Both the position numbers and the translations under genes were made by a program. This document shows, piece by piece, positions 15,059-23,445 of a stretch of 64,000 nucleotides of DNA. The notes beneath the pieces were generated by a model. That model was not told where the DNA came from, ran no database searches, and saw only the letters and a list, made by a program, of their open reading frames with translations. The first letter of the stretch is position 1. Each line of letters starts with the position of its first letter. The stretch lies in assembly GCF_018130215.1 (NCBI RefSeq), contig NZ_JAFCKQ010000003.1:124001-188000 (forward strand), given 5' to 3'. Source of the stretch: Bradyrhizobium jicamae. GTDB lineage: Bacteria; Pseudomonadota; Alphaproteobacteria; Rhizobiales; Xanthobacteraceae.

Positions 15059-16789
15059 ATGACAAGGAAGCAGTTGTTATTGTCGGGCTGTGTCGCGTTC
15101 TCGTGCCTCGTCTCGACTTTTGCCGTCGCAGGGCCGATCGAAAACTACAGCCCGGTAACGTCGGCCCGTCTCGAAAACCCCGAACCCGGCAACTGGATGC
15201 TCTATCGCCGGACCTATGACGGACAGGGTTACAGTCCGCTCACCCAGATCAACACCTCCAACGTCAAGGATCTCACGCCGGTCTGGACCTTCTCCACCGG
15301 AGTGCTCGAAGGCCACGAGGCCCCGCCGATCGTGAACAACGGCGTGATGTTCGTCGCGACCCCGATGGGGCAGGTGATCGCGCTCAACGCCAAGACCGGC
15401 GAGGAATATTGGCGTTACAAGCGCCAGCTCCCCGATGATCTGTTCCAGTTGCATCCGACCAGCCGTGGCGTCGGCCTGTGGCAGGACAAGGTCTATCTCG
15501 CCACCACCGACGACCATGTCGTGGCGCTCGACGCCAAGACCGGAAAGCCGGTGTGGGATACCAAGGTTCAGGACTACAAGAAGGGTCAGTACATGACCCT
15601 GATGCCGCTGGTGGTCGACGGCAAGGTGATCGTCGGCGGCTCGGGCGGCGAGTTCGGCGTGCGCGGCTATGTCGTCGCCTACGACGCCAACAGCGGCAAG
15701 GAGCTCTGGCGCACCTTCACCATTCCCGCCGAAGGCGAGCCCGGCCACGACACCTGGAGCGGCGACGACTGGAAGTCCGGCGGCGGCGCAGCCTGGATGA
15801 CCGGCAATTACGACAAGGACACCAAGACGATCTACTGGGGCATCGGCAACGCTGCGCCGTGGCCGGGATCGATGCATCCCGGCGACAATCTCTACACCAG
15901 CTCGGTGCTCGGGCTCGATCCGGAGAACGGCAAGATCAAGACCCACTTCCAGTATCACCAGAACGATTCCTGGGACTGGGACGAGGTCGACGCGCCGATG
16001 CTGATCGACATGCAGCGCGACGGACGCTCCTTCAAGAGCCTCGTGCATCCGGGACGTGATGCCATCTTCTGGGTGCTGGAGCGCAAGCCGGACAAGATCA
16101 ACTATGTCGCCGGCTGGCCGTTCGTGAAGACCAATGTCTGGAAGGGTGTCGAGGCCGAAACCGGCCGGCCGATCCTCGATCCCGACCACAAGCCGGTGCT
16201 CGGCAAGCGGGTCGAGTTCTGTCCGTCGCTGTGGGGCGGCAAGGACTGGCCGTCGGCGGCCTACAGCCAGAACACCAAGCTCGTCTATGTTCCCGCCAAC
16301 GAGAATTTCTGCGGCGGCTTCACCGGCGAGAAGACGCCGCTGGTCCCCGGCCAGCTCTGGCTCGGCACCAGGCCGGAAGACATCGGGCTGAGCCCGGCCC
16401 CGGGCGCCGATCATTTCGGCGAGTTGCAGGCGTGGGATCCGGCGACCGGCAAGAAGGTCTGGCAGCACGACTACAAGACCTCGCAACTGTTCGGCGCGGT
16501 GACCGCGACCGCCGGCGACCTCGTGCTGGCCGGCGGCACCAACGATCGCTTCTTCCGCATCTTCAACGCCAAGACCGGCGAGTTGCTGTGGGAGCAGAAG
16601 ACCAATTCCGGCATCATGGCGATGCCGATTTCCTATGAGGTCGACGGCACGCAGTATATCGCGGTGCAGTCCGGCTGGGGCGTCGACGCGCAGCGAATCC
16701 AGGACGCGCTGGCGGGAAAGGTTGCCGGCTTCGAGAACAACGTGCCGCAAGGCGGCGTGGTCTGGGTCTTCGCCGTCAACAAGAAGTAG
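15059..16789 (+). CDS. PQQ-dependent alcohol dehydrogenase (methanol/ethanol family, no cytochrome domain)
   Basis: A 576-residue periplasmic quinoprotein with a signal peptide (1-24) and eight-bladed propeller repeats (VIALNAKTGEEYWRY, VVALDAKTGKPVWD, LQAWDPATGKKVWQ). Metal/PQQ ligands are Glu198 (GGEFG), Asn264 (GNAAPW) and the catalytic Asp287 (LDPENG). Two features are odd. The residue two places after the catalytic Asp is Glu289, where lanthanide-dependent XoxF enzymes have Asp and calcium enzymes a small residue. The vicinal Cys-Cys pair usual before NRGVA is missing (LHPTSRGVG here). No heme domain is present, so electrons must go to a separate carrier, most likely the adjacent Rieske protein. 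The ribosome site is GGGAGG. Confidence 0.88.
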   Translation: MTRKQLLLSGCVAFSCLVSTFAVAGPIENYSPVTSARLENPEPGNWMLYRRTYDGQGYSPLTQINTSNVKDLTPVWTFSTGVLEGHEAPPIVNNGVMFVATPMGQVIALNAKTGEEYWRYKRQLPDDLFQLHPTSRGVGLWQDKVYLATTDDHVVALDAKTGKPVWDTKVQDYKKGQYMTLMPLVVDGKVIVGGSGGEFGVRGYVVAYDANSGKELWRTFTIPAEGEPGHDTWSGDDWKSGGGAAWMTGNYDKDTKTIYWGIGNAAPWPGSMHPGDNLYTSSVLGLDPENGKIKTHFQYHQNDSWDWDEVDAPMLIDMQRDGRSFKSLVHPGRDAIFWVLERKPDKINYVAGWPFVKTNVWKGVEAETGRPILDPDHKPVLGKRVEFCPSLWGGKDWPSAAYSQNTKLVYVPANENFCGGFTGEKTPLVPGQLWLGTRPEDIGLSPAPGADHFGELQAWDPATGKKVWQHDYKTSQLFGAVTATAGDLVLAGGTNDRFFRIFNAKTGELLWEQKTNSGIMAMPISYEVDGTQYIAVQSGWGVDAQRIQDALAGKVAGFENNVPQGGVVWVFAVNKK

Positions 16790-16814
16790 CGGTGCCTGCA
16801 AGGGGGCGATGCGA

Positions 16815-16851
16815 CCGGGAAGCGGCGAATGGGGAGTTCGCCGCTTCCCGG
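16815..16851. terminator. strong hairpin after the PQQ dehydrogenase
   Basis: A perfect 15-base stem (CCGGGAAGCGGCGAA / TTCGCCGCTTCCCGG) with a seven-base loop, 26 bases past the dehydrogenase stop. It has no T tract, so it is probably an mRNA-stabilising or bidirectional attenuating hairpin between convergent genes. Confidence 0.6.
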
Positions 16852-16912
16852 CTAGCGCGCGTTTCTATCCACTCATTAAGAGCGAAGCGAAGCAATCCTT
16901 CCCTCCAAGCAA

Positions 16913-16942
16913 GACGCCCGCGACCGAGGAGTAGCGGGCGTC
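16913..16942. terminator. second hairpin between convergent operons
   Basis: GACGCCCGC and GCGGGCGTC are separated by 12 bases, 33 bases beyond the stop of the minus-strand molybdenum subunit. A short T-rich run does not follow directly on either strand, so its efficiency as a terminator is uncertain. Confidence 0.45.
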
Positions 16943-16974
16943 CGGTCTGCCTTGTCTAATATCCTATATGACCC

Positions 16975-19290
16975 TCACGTCTCCAGTTGCTTGCCGATCG
17001 GAAGCGCGCGGATGCGTTTTCCCGTGGCGGCGAAGATCGCATTGATCAGCGCCGGTGCGAACGGCGGCACGCCGGGTTCGCCGACGCCGCTCGGCGGCGT
17101 GTCCGCCCCCGGCGGCACGATGTGGACGTTGGTCACCACAGGCGATTCGTCGATCCGGATCACCGGGAAGCCGTCGAAATTGTTCTGCTGCACCTTGCCG
17201 TCCTTGAAGCTGATCTCGCCGTATTTGGCGAGGCTCAGCCCCATGATCGCAGCACCTTCGATCTGCGACTGGATGCGTTCCGGATTGACATAGGTGCCGC
17301 AATCAATCGCGGTATCGACCCGCGGCACCGTGAGCTTTCCCTTGTCGTCGACCGCGACCTCGACGATGGTCGCGATGTAGCTGACGAAGGAGCGGTGAAC
17401 GGCGATGCCGAGGCCGTGGCCCTTCGGCACGCTGCGTCCCCACTCGCCCTTCTCGGCGACCAGTTCGACCACCTTGCGCAAACGCGCGGTGTCGATCGGG
17501 TAGCTGTCATAGGGCTCGCCGTAGTTCCAGGGATCCTTCACCGAGGACAGGTTGACGATCCGCGGACTGCCGATCAGCTCGAGCAGCATGTCCTTCTGGT
17601 CGCGGTTCGTTGCATGCGCGATTTCGCCGACCATCGATTGTACGGCGAATGCCCGCGGGATGTTCGACACCGAGCGGAACCAGCCGATGCGCGTGAACGC
17701 GGCGGCTTCCGGATTCTCGCACTGCAAATTGGCGATCTCGAACGGATTGTCGATCAATCCCATGCCGAGCTCGAACGGCGCCTCGTGATTGGCGCCGGCG
17801 GCGAAGGTCGAGGCGATGGTCGGCGCCACGCTGCGGTGCCGCCACGCGATCACCTTGCCGTTCTTGTCGAGACCGGCCTCGATCCGTTCCACGGAGACGG
17901 TGTGCAGGAAGTCGTGATGCAAGTCGTCCTCGCGCGTCCATTGCACCTTGACCGGTGCGCCGAGCGCCTTCGACAACAGCGCCGCCTCGAGCGCGTAGTC
18001 GCATTTCGACTTGCGGCCGAAACCGCCGCCGAGCAGCGTCACGTTGACGGTGACATTGTCCTCGGGAATGCCGAGCGTCTTGGCGACATCCTCGCGCGTG
18101 CCGCCCGGACTCTGCACCGGTGCCCAGATCTCGGCCTTGTCGCCCTTGACGTCGGCGACCGCGACCGGCGGCTCCATGCTGACATGGGCGAGATGCGGCA
18201 GATAGTATTCGCCTGTTATGACCTTGTCGGCGCTCTTCAAGGCCGCATCCACGTCGCCTTCCTTGCGCACGACGAGGCCGGGTTTGCGCGCGGCTTCCTC
18301 GAGGGTCGCACGATAAGCAACCGAGTCGTATTTGGCGTTGGCGCCGTCGTCCCAGATCACCGTCAGCGCGTCGCGCCCCTTGATCGCAGCGCCGGTGTTG
18401 CGCGCGATCACGGCCACGCCGCCGAGCGGCTGGAATTTGGACGGCCAGGGCCAGCCCTTGACCTCCATCACCTTCTCGACACCCGGTACCTTCATCGCCG
18501 CACTGTCGTCGAACGACTTGACCTTGCCGCCGGTGACCGGCGGCCGGGCGATGACGGCGTATTTCATGCCCGATTGCCGGATATCGGCGCCGTAAATCGC
18601 CTTGCCGGTGGTGATGTCGTGCAGGTCGACGATCGAGACCTCGCCCTTGCCGAGGTAGCGGAAGTTCTTCGGGTCCTTCAGCTTCAGGCTCTTGATGTCG
18701 GGAACGGCCTCTTTGGCGGCATCCGGGGCGAGTTCGCCGAAGCCGCTTCTGCGGCCGCTTGCGGCATGCACCACCTCGTGGTTCTCGGCCTTCACCTCGC
18801 TTGCCGGCACGCCCCATTTCCTGGCCGCGGCGGCCTCCAGCATCGTGCGCGCCGCCGCGCCGATCTGGCGCATCGGAATCAAATAATGGCGCGTGCTGCG
18901 CGAGCCGTCGGTGTCCTGGTTGCCGTATTTGACCTCGTCGCCATGCGCCTGCTGCACATGGACGCGCGACCAGTCGGCCTCCATCTCCTCGGCGACAACA
19001 AGCGGCAGGCTGGTGCGGACGCCGGTTCCCATCTCGGAGCGATGCGCCAGGATGGTGACGATGCCGTCGGGTGCGATCGCGACGAACACGCGCGGGTCGA
19101 CCACGACGCCGTGCGGCATCTTGCCGGCGCCGGTCTCATAGGCGAAGGCAGGCCGCGACATCACGGGGGCGGCGAGCACGAAGCCGCCGGCGATGCCGAG
19201 GCCCTTGATGATGCTGCGGCGGGAGACGTTCTCGATCTTGATGTGCTTCTCGAAGCCACGAAGCCTGTTCGGATTGGTGAGGATATTCAT
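16975..19290 (-). CDS. molybdopterin subunit of a xanthine-dehydrogenase-family aldehyde oxidoreductase (IorB-like)
   Basis: A 771-residue large subunit that binds molybdopterin cytosine dinucleotide. The N-terminus carries a twin-arginine signal ([20 protein letters not shown], about residues 23-42), so the enzyme is exported folded to the periplasm. GGGFGRK (about 430) and the C-terminal GVGEPG, with the catalytic Glu, are conserved. Such exported IorB-type subunits oxidise aldehydes or N-heterocycles. The ATG at 19290 comes directly after the small subunit's stop. There is no third, cytochrome c subunit beside it, although aldehyde dehydrogenases of this type usually have one, so its electron partner may be the Rieske protein or cytochrome encoded elsewhere. 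Confidence 0.88.
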   Translation of the reverse strand: MNILTNPNRLRGFEKHIKIENVSRRSIIKGLGIAGGFVLAAPVMSRPAFAYETGAGKMPHGVVVDPRVFVAIAPDGIVTILAHRSEMGTGVRTSLPLVVAEEMEADWSRVHVQQAHGDEVKYGNQDTDGSRSTRHYLIPMRQIGAAARTMLEAAAARKWGVPASEVKAENHEVVHAASGRRSGFGELAPDAAKEAVPDIKSLKLKDPKNFRYLGKGEVSIVDLHDITTGKAIYGADIRQSGMKYAVIARPPVTGGKVKSFDDSAAMKVPGVEKVMEVKGWPWPSKFQPLGGVAVIARNTGAAIKGRDALTVIWDDGANAKYDSVAYRATLEEAARKPGLVVRKEGDVDAALKSADKVITGEYYLPHLAHVSMEPPVAVADVKGDKAEIWAPVQSPGGTREDVAKTLGIPEDNVTVNVTLLGGGFGRKSKCDYALEAALLSKALGAPVKVQWTREDDLHHDFLHTVSVERIEAGLDKNGKVIAWRHRSVAPTIASTFAAGANHEAPFELGMGLIDNPFEIANLQCENPEAAAFTRIGWFRSVSNIPRAFAVQSMVGEIAHATNRDQKDMLLELIGSPRIVNLSSVKDPWNYGEPYDSYPIDTARLRKVVELVAEKGEWGRSVPKGHGLGIAVHRSFVSYIATIVEVAVDDKGKLTVPRVDTAIDCGTYVNPERIQSQIEGAAIMGLSLAKYGEISFKDGKVQQNNFDGFPVIRIDESPVVTNVHIVPPGADTPPSGVGEPGVPPFAPALINAIFAATGKRIRALPIGKQLET

Positions 19291-19291
19291 G

Positions 19292-19744
19292 TCACACCCC
19301 CGTCGATGCGAGATGCACGGCATTCTCGATCCGCTGGTAGCAGCCGCAGCGGCAGATGTTGCCCGACATGGCTTCCCGGATCTGGTCGTGCGAGGGTTTC
19401 GGGTTCGCGGTCAACAGCGCCGCGGCCTGCATGATCTGGCCGGCCTGGCAGTAGCCGCATTGCGGCACATTGACCTGGCGCCAGGCCTTCTGCACGGCGT
19501 GATCGCCGGTGGGGTGCAGGCCCTCGATGGTGACGACCTCGCGGCCGACCACGTCGGACACCGAGGTGATGCAGGCGCGCACCGCCTCCTTGTCGACCAT
19601 CACGGTGCAGGCGCCGCACAGCGCCTGGCCGCAGCCGAATTTGGTGCCGGTCAGGCCGGCCTCGTCACGAAGATACCAGAGCAGCGAAAGATCCGGATCG
19701 CCGTCCCAAGTCTGCTCCTGGCCGTTGATTTTTAGCTTGATCAT
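19292..19744 (-). CDS. 2Fe-2S subunit of the aldehyde oxidoreductase (IorA-like)
   Basis: A 150-residue small subunit with two 2Fe-2S clusters. The plant-ferredoxin-type cluster uses the Cys residues in GTKFGCGQALCGACTV plus the following ACITS Cys, and the second uses CGYC (about 107) and CRCGC (about 138). It has no signal of its own and would be carried through Tat with the large subunit. It is the first gene of a two-gene operon, with one base between its stop and the next ATG. Confidence 0.92.
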   Translation of the reverse strand: MIKLKINGQEQTWDGDPDLSLLWYLRDEAGLTGTKFGCGQALCGACTVMVDKEAVRACITSVSDVVGREVVTIEGLHPTGDHAVQKAWRQVNVPQCGYCQAGQIMQAAALLTANPKPSHDQIREAMSGNICRCGCYQRIENAVHLASTGV

Positions 19745-20246
19745 GGTCTGTCCTCGCTCTGCCTAAGCTGTTGACCGGTGCGGTGTGAGGGACGGAACAC
19801 CTTCCATCGCCTGCGGGCCGCGTCGTTTCTGTGTGCCAAGATGTTGGTGTGCTGAATTGCCCTGCGCCAAGGGCTTGCGCCCTGTTCCAAGCACTCCTCT
19901 CGCTGCTCTCGCTCCATGCCCGGCGCAGCTGGGTGAAGGTCTGCGATGCTATCAGACGTCGGCGCCGCACGACTTCACAGGCAGGTGTTTTGCGTTCGCG
20001 GTTTGTCGAAAGCGCGGCTGCGCGGAACTGCGAGGTGACAGGGCAATGGATGCGCTGTCGCCGGTTGGGTGATGTTCCCGGACAATGCCCTCAGGTGAAA
20101 GCGCCTGATGTCCCGCGCGCCTGTGGAGGCCGGCTTCGGCACCGAAAAGGCCCCCGGGCCGTAAAGCATGCCCGAGAAAACCTCGCCGCAATGCACAAGG
20201 CACCTTGCGGCAGGCCGATTTCAAGGCTATTGCGTTGCCTCTCAAC

Positions 20247-20321
20247 GCTCCCTTCGTCTAGCGGTTAGGACGCGGCCCTCTCAAGGCTGAAACAGGGGTT
20301 CGATTCCCCTAGGGAGCGCCA
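20247..20321 (+). tRNA. tRNA-Glu (anticodon CTC)
   Basis: The acceptor arms GCTCCCT and AGGGAGC pair fully. The D arm contains TCTAGCGGTTAGGA. The anticodon stem CGGCC/GGCTG holds the loop CTCTCAA with anticodon CTC at 20280-20282. The T arm is CAGGGG-TTCGATT-CCCCTA. CCA is encoded. Directly after it lie the remains of an integrase, as expected for an island that used this tRNA as attachment site. Confidence 0.95.
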
Positions 20322-20360
20322 GCAGCTTCAGAAGCGCTGAGCTTTCAAAAACATCCACAA

Positions 20361-20411
20361 ATCAAAAGCTTTGCTGTCCTTGACTGGTAGCAAATGATGG
20401 TAGCTTTTGAT
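20361..20411. repeat. inverted repeat flanking the integrase start
   Basis: ATCAAAAGCT at 20361-20370 and AGCTTTTGAT at 20402-20411 are perfect inverses 31 bases apart. They lie between the tRNA 3' end and the integrase remnant, so they may be arm-type recombinase sites or an autoregulatory operator. Confidence 0.4.
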
Positions 20412-20726
20412 GCGCGCGATGCCTTATCTGATTAAGAATTCTGTGGGTGTCTGGTGCGTCGAACGGAAGGTGCCAGAGAAGCTTGAGGTCGCCGTAGCGC
20501 GCGTACTAGGCGGCAAGAAGGACCAGCCTATCTCAAGAAGTCTCTCGGAACGAAAGACCGGCGTGAGGCCAGTCGAAGGCTGTGCACCCTTGCAGATTTG
20601 GACCGTACGCTGCGAGAAGCTGAAGCGCTGATCAAGCGGACGCCAAAGCAACCGTTGGCTGCCGTTCCGCCCGAAAGGTCAGCCCTTTGCTGTAAGCGTA
20701 AGCCGGTTGGTCTGTTAAGCTATTGA
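20410..20726 (+). pseudogene. truncated, frameshifted phage-type integrase (tyrosine recombinase) N-terminus
   Basis: One frame reads MPYLIKNSVGVWCVERKVPE then ARVLGGKKDQP. Near 20528 the frame shifts, and the continuation is YLKKSLGTKDRREASRRLC, then LADLDRTLREAEALIKR. This is the typical N-terminal region of DUF6538-containing phage integrases (YLKKSLGTKDRREA...R). The stop at 20726 comes long before any core-binding or catalytic domain. The gene is therefore both frameshifted and lost at its 3' end. Its place next to the tRNA 3' end shows that an integrated element once entered here. Confidence 0.75.
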
Positions 20727-20780
20727 ACCTGTTGCATCAGGCCGAATGATGCACCGTGGGGCCTGCGCCACCCGTGCTAC

Positions 20781-21467
20781 TCAGGCGCGTTCGAGGATGT
20801 TGGCGATAGATTGCGCGTACCACAGCCCCCCGCGTGCCGTAGGTATCCCTCGTGCATTGAGTGCATCAGCAATCTGCCGCAGCGTGCTCGCGCCAGCCTT
20901 CTGTGCCTCACGGATGATTGGCAGCACGTTAGCCGCGTATCTGTCAGCCTCAGCCTTCACAGTCTCCACAGCGGTCTTACGGGCCACTTGTAGCCTCGGG
21001 TTGCCCAGAGTTATCCCGCGAGCCTTAGCGGCCGATAGCGCCTGCCGGGTGCGTGTCGAGATCAGCGCGCGTTCCTTTTCAGCCAAGGCGGCGAACAGGT
21101 GTAGGACAAAGGGATTAACGTCCGGGCCAAGCTCGGCCACGAGGAACGGCACCTTGTGGGCCATGAGGCCTGAGATGAAGTGAACATCGCGGCTTAGACG
21201 GTCCAGCTTAGCTACAGCTACGTGGCATCTGAGTTTCCGTGCAGCGGCCAAGGCAGCCTTCAGTTGCGGTCGGCGGCCGAGTGCGTCCGCACCCTTGCCC
21301 GTCTCAACCTCCACGAACTCACGCACCACCGTGAACCCCTCAGCTTGGGCGAAGTGAGTGAGGGCCTGACGCTGCGCTTCTATGCCCAACCCTGAGCGCC
21401 CCTGTTGGGAGGTCGAGACCCGGATGTAGGTGATGAGGGTGCGTTCGGTCGTCACAGCGGCCTCCAA
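20781..21467 (-). CDS. serine recombinase (resolvase/invertase family)
   Basis: A 228-residue DNA recombinase. The catalytic domain has [10 protein letters not shown] with nucleophile Ser18, KLDRLSRD with the conserved Arg residues, and [27 protein letters not shown]-terminal helix-turn-helix is indicated by [20 protein letters not shown] with [13 protein letters not shown]. It is longer than Tn3 resolvase and shorter than large serine integrases. It may have moved this island or resolved it. The ATG at 21467 is chosen by frame; no transposase accompanies it. Confidence 0.9.
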   Translation of the reverse strand: MEAAVTTERTLITYIRVSTSQQGRSGLGIEAQRQALTHFAQAEGFTVVREFVEVETGKGADALGRRPQLKAALAAARKLRCHVAVAKLDRLSRDVHFISGLMAHKVPFLVAELGPDVNPFVLHLFAALAEKERALISTRTRQALSAAKARGITLGNPRLQVARKTAVETVKAEADRYAANVLPIIREAQKAGASTLRQIADALNARGIPTARGGLWYAQSIANILERA

Positions 21468-21616
21468 AGGTCATCTGTAAAGAATCTTATCGACCATTTA
21501 GAATTTATACAATCCTCAGAGGACCATCGGACCCATTTGTTGACCAGGCCCGGCTTCAAGCTCAGACTAGTTCCAGGCGACGTCGGCCAAGGAGATGTCG
21601 CTAGGGCAGTTCGGCG

Positions 21617-23392
21617 ATGGAGCAAGAGCGGCCAGTTCGGGTTGGACGCAGGTTGGCGGCGATAGTGGCCGCCGACGTTGTGGGTTACTCGCGGCTCATG
21701 GGGCTCGACGAGGTCGGCACCGCCCGCGCACTCCGCGAACACCGCCAGATTACCGACGCTCTTGTGGCGAAACACGGTGGTCGCCTCGTGAAGACCACGG
21801 GCGACGGCGTGTTGCTTGAGTTTCCCTCAGTGGTCGATGCGGTTGAGTGTGCCGTGGCCATGCAGGCGGTAATGGCTGAGCGCAACCAATGCGTCCCCGA
21901 GGACCGCCGTATGCTGTACCGGATCGGGATCAATCTCGGCGACATCCTCATTGAGGGCGATGACATTCTTGGCGATGGCGTCAACGTCGCGGCCCGACTT
22001 GAGGGGATCGCTCAGCCGGGTGGTATCTGTGTCGCGTCATCAGCTTACGAACAGGTTCGTGGCAAGGTCCCTGTTGAGTTCGCTGATCTGGGTGAGCAGA
22101 GGCTGAAGAACATCGACCGCCCAGTGCGCGTCTACGCCGCAAAATCTGAGGACCTCGGGATGGTCGCGCCTGTGCTGCACTCCGAGCCCACGCTGCTTCC
22201 GCTCCCCGACAAGCCCTCCATCGCGGTTCTACCGTTCCAAAACATGTCCGGTGATCCTGAGCAGGAGTACTTCGCTGATGGCGTGGTCGAGGATATCATC
22301 ACAGCGCTGTCGCGGTTCAAATCGTTGTTCGTTATCGCGCGCAACTCAAGTTTCGCCTACAAAGGCAAATCACCCGATATTAGGCAGGTTGGGCGCGACC
22401 TTGGCGTCAGATATGTCCTTGAAGGGAGTGTACGTAGGGTCGGAAACAGACTACGCATCACGGCGCAGTTGATAGATGCCCTGACCGGAGCTCACGTATG
22501 GGCGGATCGTTTTGAAGGCTCAGCGGAGGATATTTTTAGACTTCAAGACGATGTGGCCGAGAAGGTTATTATCGCTACCGCCCCACGGGTCGAGCGGGCC
22601 GAGATTGCTCGGGCGTGGCGTAGATCTTCGAGCAACCCCGATGCCTACGACTACTTTTGGAAGGCCCTCGCGTATCTCGCTCCGGCAACAGACAAAAACA
22701 CAGATCAAGCGCTTGAGCTGCTCAGCAAGGCGACAACTCTCGATCCTGGCTTTGCATCCGCCTATGCGCAGGCGATGGTTTGCCACGCTAATCGCCTTAG
22801 CTTCGGGTCAATCAAGGACCTCGCACGAGAGCAAAGCGAAGTTGCCCGACTTTGGCGAATTGTTGCGCTAGTAGGAAACGACGATGGTAGAGCTTTGGCG
22901 GGGGCGGGTTGGGCAGTGGCGTACATGCTACGGGACCTTCCGTCCGGAAAGGAACTGATTGACCGTGCCGTCGAACTCAATCCCAATCTCGTTAACGCAC
23001 AGGCATCCGGTGGTTGGATAAGCCTTTGGCTTGGGCATCCCGAAATCGCCGTTGAGCAACTCAGTCGCGCGCAGCGGCTGGACCCCGTTTCAACTAGCTT
23101 CCCAATTCCCATGGCGCACGCCTACTACTTTCTGGAACGCTATGAAGAAGCGCTTGATCAGGCGCAGCATTTTCTCCAGCGCCATCCGGATATGCATCCC
23201 GCTTTACGCATTGGAGCGGCGAGTGCCGCATTCGCGGGACGCGATGACGTGGCACATCAATTAGCGTGCCGTTTGCTGGAAGTTGATCCAGCGTTCAGTG
23301 TTTCTCGCATTGGTAAATATCTAGGGCCGTATCGGCGGCAGGAGTTCGTGGAAAAATACGCGGAAGGCTTGCGCCGAGCCGGGCTTCCCTAG
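21617..23392 (+). CDS. adenylate/guanylate cyclase domain protein with TolB-like and TPR regions (copy 1)
   Basis: A 591-residue protein. A class III cyclase domain comes first (1-180): metal Asp20 in AADVVGYSRLMG, Asp63 in TTGDGVLLEF and GDGVNVAARLEG with the transition-state Asn and Arg. Next is a TolB/FlgO-like domain starting PDKPSIAVLPFQNMSGDPEQ (about 195-320), and then TPR-like repeats to the end (ALELLSKATTLDPGFASAYA and onward). No transmembrane segment is seen. It is one of many such proteins in Bradyrhizobium genomes; the signal is unknown. A paralogue follows 53 bases downstream. Its base use is less GC-rich than that of the flanking core genes. Confidence 0.88.
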   Translation: MEQERPVRVGRRLAAIVAADVVGYSRLMGLDEVGTARALREHRQITDALVAKHGGRLVKTTGDGVLLEFPSVVDAVECAVAMQAVMAERNQCVPEDRRMLYRIGINLGDILIEGDDILGDGVNVAARLEGIAQPGGICVASSAYEQVRGKVPVEFADLGEQRLKNIDRPVRVYAAKSEDLGMVAPVLHSEPTLLPLPDKPSIAVLPFQNMSGDPEQEYFADGVVEDIITALSRFKSLFVIARNSSFAYKGKSPDIRQVGRDLGVRYVLEGSVRRVGNRLRITAQLIDALTGAHVWADRFEGSAEDIFRLQDDVAEKVIIATAPRVERAEIARAWRRSSSNPDAYDYFWKALAYLAPATDKNTDQALELLSKATTLDPGFASAYAQAMVCHANRLSFGSIKDLAREQSEVARLWRIVALVGNDDGRALAGAGWAVAYMLRDLPSGKELIDRAVELNPNLVNAQASGGWISLWLGHPEIAVEQLSRAQRLDPVSTSFPIPMAHAYYFLERYEEALDQAQHFLQRHPDMHPALRIGAASAAFAGRDDVAHQLACRLLEVDPAFSVSRIGKYLGPYRRQEFVEKYAEGLRRAGLP

Positions 23393-23445
23393 GTATCATC
23401 CGCGGCGACCACTGCGCGGTCAGATTAGTTGGTTTCGGGGTAAAT

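Noticed and set aside
15077..16801. A 574-codon minus-strand frame opposite the PQQ dehydrogenase
   Set aside because: Antisense shadow of a strongly conserved gene; no ribosome site or recognisable domain.
16987..19434. An 815-codon open frame on the plus strand across the molybdenum oxidoreductase genes
   Set aside because: It is the mirror of two clearly conserved minus-strand genes. The protein is full of Arg, His and Asp with no motif, which is what the antisense of GC-rich codons gives.
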